Positions 1 to 9,581 of a DNA stretch of 64,000 bases are shown piece by piece. Source of the stretch: Alkanindiges illinoisensis (GTDB lineage: Bacteria > Pseudomonadota > Gammaproteobacteria > Pseudomonadales > Moraxellaceae); contig NZ_SNTY01000047.1 of the NCBI RefSeq assembly GCF_004377485.1, positions 87,385-151,384 of the forward strand, in the 5' to 3' direction. A model generated the notes under the pieces. That model was given only the letters and a program-made list of their open reading frames with translations, ran no database searches and had not been told where the DNA came from. The position numbers were made by a program, and so were the translations under genes. The stretch's first letter is position 1. Every line of letters starts with the position of its first letter.

Positions 1-1071
1 GATACTTTTTATAGTTATAAACTCGGTATTGATGAGGCTACCACTGAAAAAAATACCTTTACCCGCAAAAATGATATTCTTTATCTAAAGACAAATCATG
101 CTGCCACTGCAAAGCAATATGGCTCTTACTTTTTAACAGAAACTGAGCTTTATCAACCAGAAACGCCTGCAACAGTTAATTCTGCTCAGGGAATTCGCGA
201 CAGCTTTATCAAGTCAGCTACTGATGAGGAGTTGGTCAGCATTCCTTATAATCCGCAAGGATATAAAGGGCTGGAAATTACCACAAACTCTAAAGTCATG
301 GATCTAAAAGGTAAATTGATTGCGCCAATTCTTGCACCATCAGACGCAGCATTTGTTGGCTTTTATCAAAATAATCCTGATTACAGGGATTTAAAATTAT
401 CACTGGTCTCTAAAATGTTAGCCGCTAATGATGTATTTCCTGAGGGTGCAAAATGCCGCCAGCCAGTAAGCACCGAATATAGTAAAAGTATGCTTGAGTT
501 TCAGCCCAATGATGAAACTCAAGTGATTGCTAATGTACGCAATTTGCAGGAGTGGGCTAATCAGAATTTTGATGACGGAATATCAGCTTCAGCATTAGTG
601 ACTAGATATAACTGGGCAGGTTATAACTGGGGAGCGATTCAACTTAAAAACTATGATGCTCAAGGCCGTGTTCAATATATGTTTGCCATAGAATATCAAG
701 GTAAAATTTATCATGCGCAATTTGCCAGTGGTAAGTTGTTATTTAGCGATCTGCTCACTGCTTACCAGCAATATCAACTGGCTCAGGGTGTAAACCAGTT
801 TCTGATTGCAAATATTATTACCAACCTGAAAACTAGCTGTTTAACTTATAATGACGTTGCAGCCAAAGCCATTGATAAGGCCGTTGATAAAGCAAAAATA
901 GAAACAGTCAATCCTGATCCAGAAGCTAATGATTCGGCAGCTCCGCCATCACAAGAAGTAATAGATGCTGCAAAAGATGCTCTCGGTACATCAGGCACTA
1001 TTGATGTTCCACTAGATTTAGCAAATCAACCAAGTACGTCCAGCTGCTATGGCGCCTTATCTTTTTGCTAA
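1..1071 (+). CDS. hypothetical protein, 5' end outside window
   Basis: The reading frame is open from the first base of the window to the TAA at 1069-1071, so about 356 residues are visible and the start lies upstream. I do not recognise a family. The visible part has no membrane segment. It is rich in Tyr, Asn and Gln, and ends in an Ala/Asp/Pro-rich linker (roughly 45 residues) followed by a tail with two cysteines (SCYGALSFC). That composition suits an exported or envelope protein, but no signal peptide can be judged because the N-terminus is missing. A TTG at 232 could begin a shorter product, but the unbroken frame before it argues against that. A good hairpin terminator follows directly. 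Confidence 0.7.
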   Translation, partial: DTFYSYKLGIDEATTEKNTFTRKNDILYLKTNHAATAKQYGSYFLTETELYQPETPATVNSAQGIRDSFIKSATDEELVSIPYNPQGYKGLEITTNSKVMDLKGKLIAPILAPSDAAFVGFYQNNPDYRDLKLSLVSKMLAANDVFPEGAKCRQPVSTEYSKSMLEFQPNDETQVIANVRNLQEWANQNFDDGISASALVTRYNWAGYNWGAIQLKNYDAQGRVQYMFAIEYQGKIYHAQFASGKLLFSDLLTAYQQYQLAQGVNQFLIANIITNLKTSCLTYNDVAAKAIDKAVDKAKIETVNPDPEANDSAAPPSQEVIDAAKDALGTSGTIDVPLDLANQPSTSSCYGALSFC

Positions 1072-1084
1072 CTAAATAAGCAAG

Positions 1085-1117
1085 ACAAGCGGACTTCAAT
1101 AGCCCGCTTGTTTATTC
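1085..1117 (+). terminator. rho-independent terminator after the left-edge gene
   Basis: Perfect 8-bp stem (ACAAGCGG / CCGCTTGT) with an 11-nt loop, followed by a short T-rich run (TTTATT). It lies 14 bases after the stop codon. Confidence 0.65.
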
Positions 1118-1216
1118 TTGGGCACCTACCAGATAATTTTCTTAAATTTTGATCAATCGTTGATGGCTAATGCTAAAATTGCGCCAATTTTTAAGGCTGC
1201 TTGAAGCAGGTGCTGC

Positions 1217-2125
1217 ATGATTAAGTGGATTATCCTGGCTATATTTATTGTTTCTGCTATTTATGTGCAGCGGCGCGGACGGGTTAAACAGCCGCTAAAA
1301 CGCCAGATTCTGGATCATTCCACCCTCATGGCGCCCATTAATATCTGGATGTACCTGTTTTCCCGGGTGCCGAATCAGCCTTATATTAATGCCAAAGCCA
1401 GCCATTTAAATGATCTGGCGGTGCTGGATGCCAATTGGCAAATGATTCGTGACGAAGCGCAGGCATTGTCCAGCCAGGGCGAAATCAAGGCATCCGATAC
1501 CTATAATGATGCAGGGTTTAACTCATTTTTTAAAACCGGCTGGAAGCGCTTTTATTTAAAATGGTACGACAGCCACCATCCATCAGCGGCTGAGCTTTGC
1601 CCCAAAACCACCGCCTTGCTAAAAACCCTACCGACGATTAAGGCTGCGATGTTCACCGAGCTGCCACCGGGTAGCCGTCTGGTACGCCATCGTGATCCCT
1701 ATGCGGGTTCACTGCGTTACCATTTGGGCTTGGTGACACCCAATGATGACCGCTGTTTTATCGAGGTGGATGGCGAACGCTATAGCTGGCGCGATGGGCA
1801 AAGCGTGGTGTTTGATGAAACCTTTATGCACTATGCCGAAAATGCCACGGATCAGAACCGCATTATCCTGTTTTGTGACGTGGAGCGCCCATTAAGTTCA
1901 AAACTGGTGGCCAGTTTTAACCGCTGGTTTTCCAGGAATGTGATGACAGCAGCCAGCTCGCCTAATGAAGTGGGTGACCAAACTGGTGGCATTAACAAGG
2001 CATTTCGCTATTTGTATCAGGTCCGTATTCGCGCCAAAAACCTGAAAAAAACCAATCGTCAGTTGTATTACCTGTTGAAATGGGTGATTTTTGGCGGCAT
2101 TTTTTACCTGATTTTCTTTGCCTAA
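1217..2125 (+). CDS. lpxO: LpxO-like lipid A 2-hydroxylase (aspartyl/asparaginyl beta-hydroxylase family)
   Basis: 302 residues, the usual length for LpxO. These Fe(II)/2-oxoglutarate dioxygenases hydroxylate the 2 position of a secondary acyl chain on lipid A at the inner membrane. The iron-binding triad is visible as His158-x-Asp160 (in RHRDPYAGSLRYH) and a distal His near 205 (FDETFMHYAEN), with the family Arg in the downstream strand. A hydrophobic segment occupies residues 4-17 and a second the last ~18 residues, consistent with membrane anchoring. It stands alone between two terminators, so it is probably its own transcription unit. Family assignment is firm; lipid A as the substrate is inferred from overall resemblance to LpxO rather than to soluble BlsA/AspH-type members. 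Confidence 0.85.
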   Translation: MIKWIILAIFIVSAIYVQRRGRVKQPLKRQILDHSTLMAPINIWMYLFSRVPNQPYINAKASHLNDLAVLDANWQMIRDEAQALSSQGEIKASDTYNDAGFNSFFKTGWKRFYLKWYDSHHPSAAELCPKTTALLKTLPTIKAAMFTELPPGSRLVRHRDPYAGSLRYHLGLVTPNDDRCFIEVDGERYSWRDGQSVVFDETFMHYAENATDQNRIILFCDVERPLSSKLVASFNRWFSRNVMTAASSPNEVGDQTGGINKAFRYLYQVRIRAKNLKKTNRQLYYLLKWVIFGGIFYLIFFA

Positions 2126-2149
2126 GTTTTAAAATCTGTTTTCCCAGGA

Positions 2150-2187
2150 AACCTGAGTGGAACTGATCCAACTCAGGTTTTTTTTAT
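2150..2187 (+). terminator. rho-independent terminator of lpxO
   Basis: Stem AACCTGAGT / ACTCAGGTT (9 bp) with a 12-nt loop, then a run of T residues. A textbook terminator 25 bases past the stop. Confidence 0.85.
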
Positions 2188-2348
2188 GTCTAAAATTTAA
2201 GTCATATTTTTACTAAAAATTCTTTACCTAAGCTTACGTGGGCATCCTATTTTCAGCACGCAAAGCAGGCTAGAGTAAATGATGTTTCAGGCTGCAATTA
2301 GGCCTGATTTACGCTTGAATTTTAGCCAGTTAACCTCATTTATAGGGG

Positions 2349-4214
2349 ATGATAGAATCCTTGAACCTCCCCCAGTCCAGCGCCGATATTACCGCAAATA
2401 TCCGTGCCATTCTTGCCAATTTACCGAACCTGCCCGGCGTTTACAAAATGCTCGGTGCAAACGGTGAGCTGTTATATGTGGGCAAGGCCAAAAACCTGAA
2501 AAACCGGGTTTCCAGCTATTTTGTCAAAACCATTGACCATCCCAAGACCCGTGCGCTGGTTGCCCGCATTGTGCATATTGAAACCATGGTGGTGCGCAGT
2601 GAAACCGAAGCGCTGCTGCTGGAACAAAACCTGATCAAGCAGCATCGTCCGCCGTATAACATCATGCTGCGTGACGACAAGTCGTACCTGTATGTGTTTG
2701 TGTCCAGCGACAAGCCTTACCCACGGCTGGCGGCTGGACGTGGCAAGGGCCAGCATCAGGCCGGTAAATTCTTTGGGCCGTACCCCAGTGCGACCAGTGC
2801 ACGTGAGACCATGCTGGTACTGCAAAAACTGTTTATGGTGCGTCAGTGCGACAATAACTTTTTTGCCCAGCGTAAGCGGCCTTGTCTGCAATACCAGATT
2901 AAGCGTTGCCGTGCGCCGTGTGTCGGCATGGTAAGCCCGGAAGATTATGCACAGGATGTGGCACACACAATTCGCTTTTTAAAGGGCGATACCCGTGAGC
3001 TAAATCAGGAACTGATTGGCAATATGGAGCGCGCCGCCGAACAGCTCAAGTTTGAAGAAGCGGTGTTTTATCGTGACCGGGTGGGTTTGTTGCGTGAAGT
3101 ACAAGCCCAGCAAGCTGTCTATAAGGTAAAAGGTGAAGCCGATATTCTGGCCATTGCGCAGCAGGCTGGCGTGGTGTGCGTGCAAGTAATGAATGTGCGT
3201 AGCGGCCGTATGCTGGGCGGCAAGGCATTTTTTCCGGATCTGGCATCTGCCTATCAGGAAAATGGCGATAGTCAGACCAGCACCGATGAGCAACTCGGCT
3301 GCATGCTGTCTGAATTTATGGCCTCGTTTTATTTTCAGTTTGCCGATGAATTGCCGGAGGAATTAATTGTTAACGTAGCTTTACCGGATGCGCCCAGTCT
3401 GGAACAGGGCTTAAAACAGCATTTTGATCAGCGTGTGCAAATTAAAAACAAGGTGCGTGAAACCCGGGCGGAATGGCTGGAACTGGCGGTGATGAATGCC
3501 GAAAATGCCTTGCACGCCCGGTTGTCCAATCATCTGGAATTGCGTGAGCGTTTTGCAGTGTTGCAGGAGCTTACACAGCGCTCAATTGACCGGATTGAAT
3601 GCTTTGATATCAGTCACACCATGGGTGAATCGCCGGTAGCGTCCTGCGTGGTGTTTGATCAGGGTGGCGCCCGTAAACGTGATTATCGCCAGTTTGATAT
3701 CAAGGATATTACCGCAGGTGATGATTATGCGGCCATGCGTCAGGCCTTAACCCGGCGTTATAAAAAAGCCCCATTACCGGATTTATTGCTGATTGATGGT
3801 GGTAAGGGCCAGCTTAAAATGGCGATGGAAGTCATGGATGAGTTGAAACTGGATGCCTTTATGATTGGCGTATCCAAGGGGGAAGGGCGTAAACCCGGTC
3901 TTGAAACCCTGCATTTTACCGATGGCCATAAAATCCAGCTGGAAAGTGACAACAAGGCTCTGCATCTGATTCAGCAGGTGCGTGATGAAGCGCATCGGTT
4001 TGCCATTACCAAACACCGTGCCAAGCGAGATAAAAAGCGCGGGGGCTCGGTACTGGAAGTGATTCCCGGACTTGGGCCAAAACGCCGCCGTGATTTGCTC
4101 ACCCATTTTGGCGGCATACAAGGCGTGCTTAAAGCGTCGGAAAATGAGCTGGCGCTGGTGCCCGGTTTTGGCAAGGCGCTGGCACGCACTGTTTATAAAA
4201 TCCTGCATGAATAA
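2349..4214 (+). CDS. uvrC: excinuclease ABC subunit C
   Basis: 621 residues. UvrC makes the 3' and 5' incisions around a lesion held by UvrA-UvrB in nucleotide excision repair. In order: an N-terminal GIY-YIG nuclease domain (about residues 28-106: [20 protein letters not shown], with the Glu-rich helix after it), a UVR motif that binds UvrB (about 215-250), an RNase H-like C-terminal nuclease (about 400-540, with ECFDISH and [10 protein letters not shown] contributing acidic residues), and tandem helix-hairpin-helix DNA-binding motifs at the end ([24 protein letters not shown]). The first ATG at 2349 directly abuts AGGGG, leaving no normal spacing, so a start at the TTG at 2361 is also possible. 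uvrC beside pgsA is a common gammaproteobacterial arrangement. Confidence 0.97.
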   Translation: MIESLNLPQSSADITANIRAILANLPNLPGVYKMLGANGELLYVGKAKNLKNRVSSYFVKTIDHPKTRALVARIVHIETMVVRSETEALLLEQNLIKQHRPPYNIMLRDDKSYLYVFVSSDKPYPRLAAGRGKGQHQAGKFFGPYPSATSARETMLVLQKLFMVRQCDNNFFAQRKRPCLQYQIKRCRAPCVGMVSPEDYAQDVAHTIRFLKGDTRELNQELIGNMERAAEQLKFEEAVFYRDRVGLLREVQAQQAVYKVKGEADILAIAQQAGVVCVQVMNVRSGRMLGGKAFFPDLASAYQENGDSQTSTDEQLGCMLSEFMASFYFQFADELPEELIVNVALPDAPSLEQGLKQHFDQRVQIKNKVRETRAEWLELAVMNAENALHARLSNHLELRERFAVLQELTQRSIDRIECFDISHTMGESPVASCVVFDQGGARKRDYRQFDIKDITAGDDYAAMRQALTRRYKKAPLPDLLLIDGGKGQLKMAMEVMDELKLDAFMIGVSKGEGRKPGLETLHFTDGHKIQLESDNKALHLIQQVRDEAHRFAITKHRAKRDKKRGGSVLEVIPGLGPKRRRDLLTHFGGIQGVLKASENELALVPGFGKALARTVYKILHE

Positions 4215-4229
4215 ACAGCTTTTTTACCG

Positions 4230-4263
4230 CCTTCCTGTCGTTGTGTTGGCACTGGCAGGAAGG
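4230..4263 (+). terminator. hairpin after uvrC, possible weak terminator
   Basis: CTTCCTG and CAGGAAG form a stem 17 bases past uvrC with a 14-nt partly pairing loop. There is no T run after it, so termination would be inefficient or Rho-dependent. Confidence 0.35.
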
Positions 4264-4479
4264 TGGTTAAAGCAGCAAGAATAAAAATAAGATACTGATT
4301 TAAAATGGTATTAATCTTAAAATAGATTGAGGTGTGGCAGTTTTTAAAAAAAGCCTGAACGTTTAGGTCATATTTTTTGCTATAGAAATGCATTACTTTT
4401 GTCTAAAAAGGAACTCACTTGGGTATGCTCATGGGTAGGCTCAAGTGCGTTTGTATTTCTTTAAAAACTGGAGAGCACC

Positions 4480-5277
4480 ATGCAACTGGATCAATTACTG
4501 GCAAATGCCGCACAGCAGCAGGAAATTTCTATTCCTGAAGGCTGGGGACAGGGGCGTGCTTTGTTTGGCGGACTGGTGGCTGGCCTGATGGTTGCGCATG
4601 CTGAACAACTGGTGAATGACACTGCCAAGGTATTGCGTTCTGCGTTTGTCAGTTTTATCGGCCCAGTGGCGCCGGGTGCTGCCCACTTAAACGCGCAGGT
4701 GTTACGCACGGGTAAATCAGTCACCAGCATTCAGGTGCAACTCTTGCAGGAAGGGCAGGTACAATCGGTGCTGGTGGCCAGTTTTGGTGCAGGTCGTGAA
4801 TCCATGATTGATTTGCCGGGTCGCCACGATGCCCCAGTGTTTAAGGCACCTGAACAATGTCAGCCTTTACCATTTATTCCCGGCATGACGCCTGAGTTTT
4901 TCCAGCATTTTGATGCCATGTGGGCCGAAGGCCAGATGCCATTTACCGGGTCAAAGCAGCCGGATTTTGGCGGCTGGATGCGCCTAAAACCCACTGAGAA
5001 AGTGGCAAAAATTAATCTACCGCATTTCTTTGTGCTGGGCGACATGTGGCCACCCTCAGTATTGCCAATGTATAACCGTGTGGCACCAGCCAGTTCACTG
5101 AGCTGGAACCTGGAACTGATTCAATTGCCTGCACAAGCCAGCGGGGATAGCTGGTGGCAGTATCAGGTCAATACTGAATTTGCAGGCGATGGCTATGCCT
5201 ATACGCAAGCCAAAATCTGGGATGCACAAGGCAGACTGGTGGCATTAAGTCGTCAAACAGTCACAGTATTTATTTAA
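4480..5277 (+). CDS. TesB-like acyl-CoA thioesterase family protein
   Basis: 265 residues with the double hotdog organisation of TesB-like (4HBT_3) thioesterases: the first fold covers about residues 5-105 (GRALFGGLVAGLMVAHAE, then a strand-rich segment with SFIGPVAPGAAHL) and the second about 150-265 (HFFVLGDMWPPSVLP, ending ALSRQTVTVF). Such enzymes hydrolyse medium or long acyl-CoA to free acid and CoA in the cytoplasm. The Asp in LGDMWPP and the Gln in LSRQT match the positions of TesB-type catalytic residues. The exact substrate cannot be read from sequence. The ATG at 4480 is preceded by GGAGAG at normal spacing. It is monocistronic, followed by a repeat-rich non-coding patch. Confidence 0.82.
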   Translation: MQLDQLLANAAQQQEISIPEGWGQGRALFGGLVAGLMVAHAEQLVNDTAKVLRSAFVSFIGPVAPGAAHLNAQVLRTGKSVTSIQVQLLQEGQVQSVLVASFGAGRESMIDLPGRHDAPVFKAPEQCQPLPFIPGMTPEFFQHFDAMWAEGQMPFTGSKQPDFGGWMRLKPTEKVAKINLPHFFVLGDMWPPSVLPMYNRVAPASSLSWNLELIQLPAQASGDSWWQYQVNTEFAGDGYAYTQAKIWDAQGRLVALSRQTVTVFI

Positions 5278-5432
5278 TGATAGAAAGTGGCAAAGCAAGG
5301 TTTTTGTGCTGACCTTTGCCGTTTAAAAGGTGAGGTTAGGTTTTGCGCTCAGATGATGCGAGAAGCCAAAACACTTAATTATGTTTTGTTCCTAAAACGA
5401 AGTTGCTTTCTTGCACGGCAATGCCATTCATT

Positions 5433-5644
5433 CCTCGCCACTCAAGCATATGAGGCATATATGCCGCAAGGTCTTGCGCTCGGGTAGAGTGAGAATTAAC
5501 ACTCCGCAAGAATCGCTAGTTTCTCCTCGCCACTCAGGCGTAGCCTTCGTCTTGCGCTCGGGTGGCGATTCTCAATCGCCACTGACCCTCGCCACTCAAG
5601 CACAGCTTTCGTCTTGCGCTCGGACAAAGCAGTGCTTTGTTATT
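5433..5644. repeat. dispersed repeat: three direct copies plus palindromes
   Basis: The 423 bases between the thioesterase gene and pgsA hold no credible gene. They contain three imperfect direct copies of a unit that begins CCTCGCCACTCAAGC and ends GTCTTGCGCTCGG, at 5433-5484, 5525-5562 and 5587-5623. Two perfect short palindromes lie among them: GTGGCGATT-CTC-AATCGCCAC (5562-5582) and ACAAAGC-AGT-GCTTTGT (5624-5640). A further hairpin (GGCAAAG / CTTTGCC, 5289-5320) lies just after the thioesterase stop. Parts of this unit recur in inverse orientation at 37435-37541, so it is a dispersed family, REP-like in character. The short open frames crossing it are made of repeat sequence and are not called as genes. 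Confidence 0.75.
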
Positions 5645-5700
5645 TCCTCGCTCATGATATGATGCAATGAATTTCCTTATTCCTTCTAGTGGATTTTTCT

Positions 5701-6285
5701 ATGGCAGGAACGATTTTAAATATTCCCAATATTCTAACCATTGCACGGATTGCACTGATTCCTGTTTTTTTGCTGATTGCCTATTGGCCACCCGCCATTG
5801 GGGTATATGGGCATGAAGGAAGCTGGACACGGCATATTATCCTGACCAGCCTGTTTATTCTGGCGGCTGTAACGGACTGGCTGGATGGTTATCTGGCGCG
5901 GGTACTCAATCAAACTTCTGCCTTTGGCCGTTTTCTGGATCCCGTGGCAGATAAGCTAATGGTCGCTGCGGCATTAATCGTGCTGGTGCAATGGCAGCCT
6001 ACCATTAGCATGGCTTTTGCCGCCATTGTAATTATTTCGCGTGAAATTACTGTATCCGCCTTGCGGGAATGGATGGCGGAACTGGGCGCGCGCACTAGCG
6101 TGGCGGTATCGACGGTAGGCAAGTACAAGACTGCTTTTCAGATGATTGCCATTAGCGTATTTCTGCTCAACTGGAAAGCCATTGAGCCAGCCGCATATAT
6201 TTTGTTATATACCGCAGTGATTTTAACCTTGTGGTCAATGATTATTTATTTACGTGCCGCATGGCCATATTTAAAGCAGCCTTAA
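5701..6285 (+). CDS. pgsA: CDP-diacylglycerol--glycerol-3-phosphate 3-phosphatidyltransferase
   Basis: 194 residues, an integral inner-membrane enzyme that makes phosphatidylglycerophosphate, the committed step to phosphatidylglycerol and cardiolipin. The CDP-alcohol phosphotransferase signature D-x2-D-G-x2-A-R-x8-G-x3-D-x3-D is complete: DWLDGYLAR, then G, then FLDPVAD (about residues 60-86). Several hydrophobic segments span the protein. The start at 5701 is chosen because AGTGGA lies 7 bases upstream; the in-frame GTG at 5689 has no ribosome binding site. A strong terminator follows. Confidence 0.95.
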   Translation: MAGTILNIPNILTIARIALIPVFLLIAYWPPAIGVYGHEGSWTRHIILTSLFILAAVTDWLDGYLARVLNQTSAFGRFLDPVADKLMVAAALIVLVQWQPTISMAFAAIVIISREITVSALREWMAELGARTSVAVSTVGKYKTAFQMIAISVFLLNWKAIEPAAYILLYTAVILTLWSMIIYLRAAWPYLKQP

Positions 6286-6305
6286 ATCATCAGATTAATA
6301 AAGCC

Positions 6306-6330
6306 AAAACCCTGCATGTCAGGGTTTTTT
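6306..6330 (+). terminator. rho-independent terminator of pgsA
   Basis: AAAACCCTG / CAGGGTTTT stem with a 5-nt loop, ending in T6. It also faces the end of the minus-strand ABC gene and could act from both sides. Confidence 0.85.
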
Positions 6331-6366
6331 AATGGAAAACTAAAAAATGAAAACTAAAAATAGATT

Positions 6367-8163
6367 TTAGTTTTTCATTTCTTCCTCAGGACTGAGCGTT
6401 CTGGCAATTTTTTCAATATTCAGGCTTTTGGCCATGGCATCAAAAATTTCCTTATACACTTGCGAGTTTTTATACAGCGCATGATGTTCACCATGCTCCA
6501 CAATGCGCCCTTCTTTCATCACATAGGTGTAATCGGCATCAATAATCTGCGATAGGCTATGTGAAATAATCACTACCGTGCGGCCTTGCTTGATTTGGTC
6601 AAGACTGTGCTTGATTTGCTCGGTAGCAATGGCATCCAGACTGGCCGTGGGTTCATCCAGAAAAATAATCGGTGGGTTTTTTAAAAACATGCGAGCAATG
6701 GCAATGCGCTGCTGCTGGCCGCCGGAAAGCAGCAACGCATCAGACGCATAACCATGTTCCAGCGCCATAATTTGCTCGTGAATTGACGCCTGTTGTGCTG
6801 CTTCAATAATTTCCGCCATGCTGGCATTCATCTTGCCATAGCGAATATTTTCTTCAATGGTACCCTGAAAAATATGGTTTTTTTGCAGCACCAACCCAAT
6901 ATGGTCGCGCAGGTAAGCGGTGTCCATATCCTTTAAATCGACGCCATCCAGCAAAATGCTACCGGAATCGGCCAGATAAAACTTGTCCAGCAGGCTAATC
7001 AGCGTGGTTTTGCCTGCACCAGATAGACCGACCAGTGCAGTAATCTTGTTAGGGCGAATAGTCATGCTAATGTCTTTTAGCGCATGGTGGCCATTGGGAT
7101 AATGAAAATCCACCTGCTTGAGTTCGAACTGCCCTTTAATCACAGGTTTTTGCTGTCCTGTGGGTTCAATTTCCTGATCTGCCTCCAGAATGGTAAAAAA
7201 GCTTTCCGAATAAATCATGGCATCATTGATTTCATCATAAATCCGGTGCAACTGGCGAATTGGCGCGGACACATTATTAAACAGCAGCACGTGATACATT
7301 ATCATGCCAATGCTCATTTGCCGGTTCAGCACAAAATAGGCGGTCAGGATAATAATCAGCACCACCCCAATTTGTTCGATAAAGGTTTTTAGCCCATCAA
7401 ACAAAAAGCTGGTTTGCCGGGTTTGCATCTGGTTTTGCGTTAAATCCTTTTGCAGGCCCAGTTGCTTGTCGGCTTCAATGTTTTCACGGTTAAAGGATTT
7501 AATCACCGTGATGGAATTAATAATACTGAGAATGCCCTGACTTTTTTGTTCACGACCCTGCCGCAATTTACGCCGCCAGCCACCCAGTTTTTGTGCCTGA
7601 ACATAGGTGAGCCAGAAGTACACCGGCACAATGCACAGGGCAACAGTTCCGACCCAGATATTGGCATAAAACATTAAACCCAATGCCACAATGGCACTGG
7701 TAAACAGCGGCAAAATATCAATAAAAAAGATTTGCACCAGCCGGGTGAGCGAGCCAATGCCGCGGTCAATCCGGGTTTGCAGCTTGCCAGCCTGATTATC
7801 ATCTTCAGTGAAAAAAGTCAGGCGATAGGTGAGGAATTTTTCAATAATATTTTGTGCCAGATCCTGTGACACCATAATTCGTAAGCGTTCACCATAAAAT
7901 TTCTGGCCAAATTGTACTAATGCATTCAGCACTTCCTTGATTAGTAACACGGCACTAATGGTGATTAAAATAGGCCAGCCTTGCGCCAGGCCCTGTCCTG
8001 CCTTGATCAGCTGATTAATACTGTCGACTGCATATTGCAGCGTGAGTGCATTCACCTGTGCAGTCAGCGACCCAATCAAGGTGAGGAGCAGGGTGGCAAT
8101 CACCAAAGTACGATAAGGACGCACAAAAGGCTTAAGCTTCTGGAACAGCTGCCACAGAGTCAT
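6367..8163 (-). CDS. ABC transporter, fused permease and ATP-binding protein
   Basis: 598 residues. An N-terminal type I exporter membrane domain of six helices (about residues 18-310) is followed by an ATPase domain (about 345-580). The ATPase shows Walker A (GLSGAGKTT), the ABC signature (LSGGQQQR), Walker B with catalytic Glu ([12 protein letters not shown]) and the switch His (IISHSL). This is a half-transporter that should work as a homodimer in the inner membrane; the MsbA/lipid and multidrug exporters share this build, and the cargo cannot be told from sequence. The gene is alone on its strand: pgsA converges on it, and ruvX upstream is separated by ~208 bases that include its presumed promoter. 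Confidence 0.9.
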   Translation of the reverse strand: MTLWQLFQKLKPFVRPYRTLVIATLLLTLIGSLTAQVNALTLQYAVDSINQLIKAGQGLAQGWPILITISAVLLIKEVLNALVQFGQKFYGERLRIMVSQDLAQNIIEKFLTYRLTFFTEDDNQAGKLQTRIDRGIGSLTRLVQIFFIDILPLFTSAIVALGLMFYANIWVGTVALCIVPVYFWLTYVQAQKLGGWRRKLRQGREQKSQGILSIINSITVIKSFNRENIEADKQLGLQKDLTQNQMQTRQTSFLFDGLKTFIEQIGVVLIIILTAYFVLNRQMSIGMIMYHVLLFNNVSAPIRQLHRIYDEINDAMIYSESFFTILEADQEIEPTGQQKPVIKGQFELKQVDFHYPNGHHALKDISMTIRPNKITALVGLSGAGKTTLISLLDKFYLADSGSILLDGVDLKDMDTAYLRDHIGLVLQKNHIFQGTIEENIRYGKMNASMAEIIEAAQQASIHEQIMALEHGYASDALLLSGGQQQRIAIARMFLKNPPIIFLDEPTASLDAIATEQIKHSLDQIKQGRTVVIISHSLSQIIDADYTYVMKEGRIVEHGEHHALYKNSQVYKEIFDAMAKSLNIEKIARTLSPEEEMKN

Positions 8164-8371
8164 AAAGAAAAAATCAGCAGTTTAAAAAGACAAATTCAGT
8201 GTAGGCGACCAGCTTGCAATGGCTCAAGATAAAACCAGAAGAAGTTGCGAAAAGCGATAAAAAACTAAACACGGAGAGCTAACAAAGCAGGCGCGCCTTA
8301 TTGTTGTAATGTTAATAATATTTAGCGGAAACCGCTTGAGGAATGATTAACGCACAGTGAGCATGAAAAAA

Positions 8372-8809
8372 TTAAGGTGTAATACCTACCGATTCTCTAA
8401 ACCAGCTTTCAACGAGCATGACAGCAGCCAGACTATCGGCACTGGTTTTTTTACTATGGCCTTGCTGCTGGTAAGACAACAGGGTATGACGTGCCTCGCG
8501 GGTGGTTAGCCGCTCATCCAGCATCCAGACTGGCTTGTTAATCCGGTGCTTTAAACGGCGGGCAAACTTGCGCGCACGGGCTGACAATTCGGACTCGCTA
8601 TCATCCATATTGAGCGGCAAACCAACTACACATGCATCAGGTTGCCACTGGGCAATAATTTGCTCCAGCTTGTCCCAGTCGGGAATACCATCACGCATTG
8701 GAAACAATGGCAGGGGCTGGCCAGTTCCAGTGAGGCTGTTGCCAATAGCAATGCCCATTTTCTGAGAGCCAAAGTCAAAGCCCATGACCTTTTGTAGCGG
8801 ATGATCCAT
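8372..8809 (-). CDS. ruvX: RuvX/YqgF family putative pre-16S rRNA nuclease
   Basis: 145 residues, RNase H-fold family (YqgF) implicated in 5' end maturation of 16S rRNA. The N-terminal strand with catalytic Asp is VMGFDFGSQKMGIAIG; the VGLPLNMDDSES loop and DERLTTREA carry the other conserved acidic residues. The start at 8809 overlaps the yqgE stop as TGATG, which supports translational coupling; a longer in-frame start further upstream would run inside yqgE. The yqgE-ruvX pair is a conserved arrangement in gammaproteobacteria. Confidence 0.93.
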   Translation of the reverse strand: MDHPLQKVMGFDFGSQKMGIAIGNSLTGTGQPLPLFPMRDGIPDWDKLEQIIAQWQPDACVVGLPLNMDDSESELSARARKFARRLKHRINKPVWMLDERLTTREARHTLLSYQQQGHSKKTSADSLAAVMLVESWFRESVGITP

Positions 8810-9363
8810 CAGGCATGCCCAATATCGGGTGACAGCCAATTGGTATCCAGCCCAATTTTGGCCGCCGCCGCTGACCAGCGCTGCTCATACGGCAGGTTAA
8901 ACAACAGTTCCATGTCAGCATCGCAGACCAGCCAGTCGCCCTTAGCCAGTTCTTCTTCGAGTTGATGCGGTTGCCAGCTGGCATAGCCCAGCATGATCTG
9001 GTAGCGCTCCACCCCTTCATTGTGGGCAATGGCTTCCAGAATATCCTTGCTGGTGGTCACACACACATTTTCACTCACGGCAATAGAGGATTGCCATACC
9101 GGATTACCCGTGTGCAGCACAAAACCGGCTTCTGGGCGCACGGGGCCACCTTCCAGCACCGCATGTGGCCTAACAATATCGGGGCTAATCTGCAAATCAA
9201 TTAGCAAGTCCTTGATTTCAATATGGCTTGGCCGATTAATGATTAAACCCTGGGCGCCCTGATCATCATGTCGGGCAATATAAACAATGGTCTGGGCAAA
9301 AAAATCATCATTCAGCTGCGGTGGTGCAATCAAACAGCGATGGGTTAGGTAAGTTTTCGCCAA
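8809..9363 (-). CDS. yqgE: YqgE/AlgH family protein (UPF0301)
   Basis: 184 residues when begun at the TTG at 9363, matching the family's normal length. The alternative ATG far upstream (9513) would add about 50 Cys/Tyr-rich residues with no family resemblance. The TTG is preceded by TAGGAG at about 11 bases. Family landmarks are [11 protein letters not shown] near the start, the [16 protein letters not shown] segment, LEGGPV and [15 protein letters not shown]. The molecular function is not established; the family is often linked to alginate regulation (AlgH) only by name. It is translationally coupled to ruvX. Confidence 0.9.
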   Translation of the reverse strand: MAKTYLTHRCLIAPPQLNDDFFAQTIVYIARHDDQGAQGLIINRPSHIEIKDLLIDLQISPDIVRPHAVLEGGPVRPEAGFVLHTGNPVWQSSIAVSENVCVTTSKDILEAIAHNEGVERYQIMLGYASWQPHQLEEELAKGDWLVCDADMELLFNLPYEQRWSAAAAKIGLDTNWLSPDIGHA

Positions 9364-9548
9364 GGTAGGGGATGCTCCTAAACAGTAGACCGTGCAGGCA
9401 CCGTGGCACACTTTGGCATAGGTCACACTGCAGTTATCAGAATTGTAATAAAAATAATAAGGGTAAAACCTGCAAATACAAGGCTTACGGATTACTAAAT
9501 CAAAGCTTCGCAATTACTATAGAGTCTTCTAGGTTTTAGCAAAACTGG

Positions 9549-9581
9549 CCTGCTGATCAGGAGTGTTTCAGATTCAGCAGG
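9549..9581 (-). terminator. hairpin spanning the recN stop codon, weak terminator candidate
   Basis: CCTGCTGA and TCAGCAGG (8 bp, perfect) flank 17 bases and overlap the last codons of recN. Only a short T run (CAGTTTTG) follows, so it may attenuate rather than end transcription into yqgE. Confidence 0.35.

Noticed and set aside
2279..2467. 62-codon open frame overlapping the start of uvrC
   Set aside because: Out of frame with uvrC, no family likeness, and most of it overlaps the conserved UvrC N-terminus.
5433..5623. CRISPR-like array because of three spaced repeats
   Set aside because: Repeat units differ in length and sequence, spacing is irregular, internal palindromes vary, and no cas gene is near.
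5287..5662. Two short open frames (66 and 83 codons) before pgsA
   Set aside because: Both run through the dispersed repeat copies; the residues follow the repeats and there is no ribosome binding site or family match.
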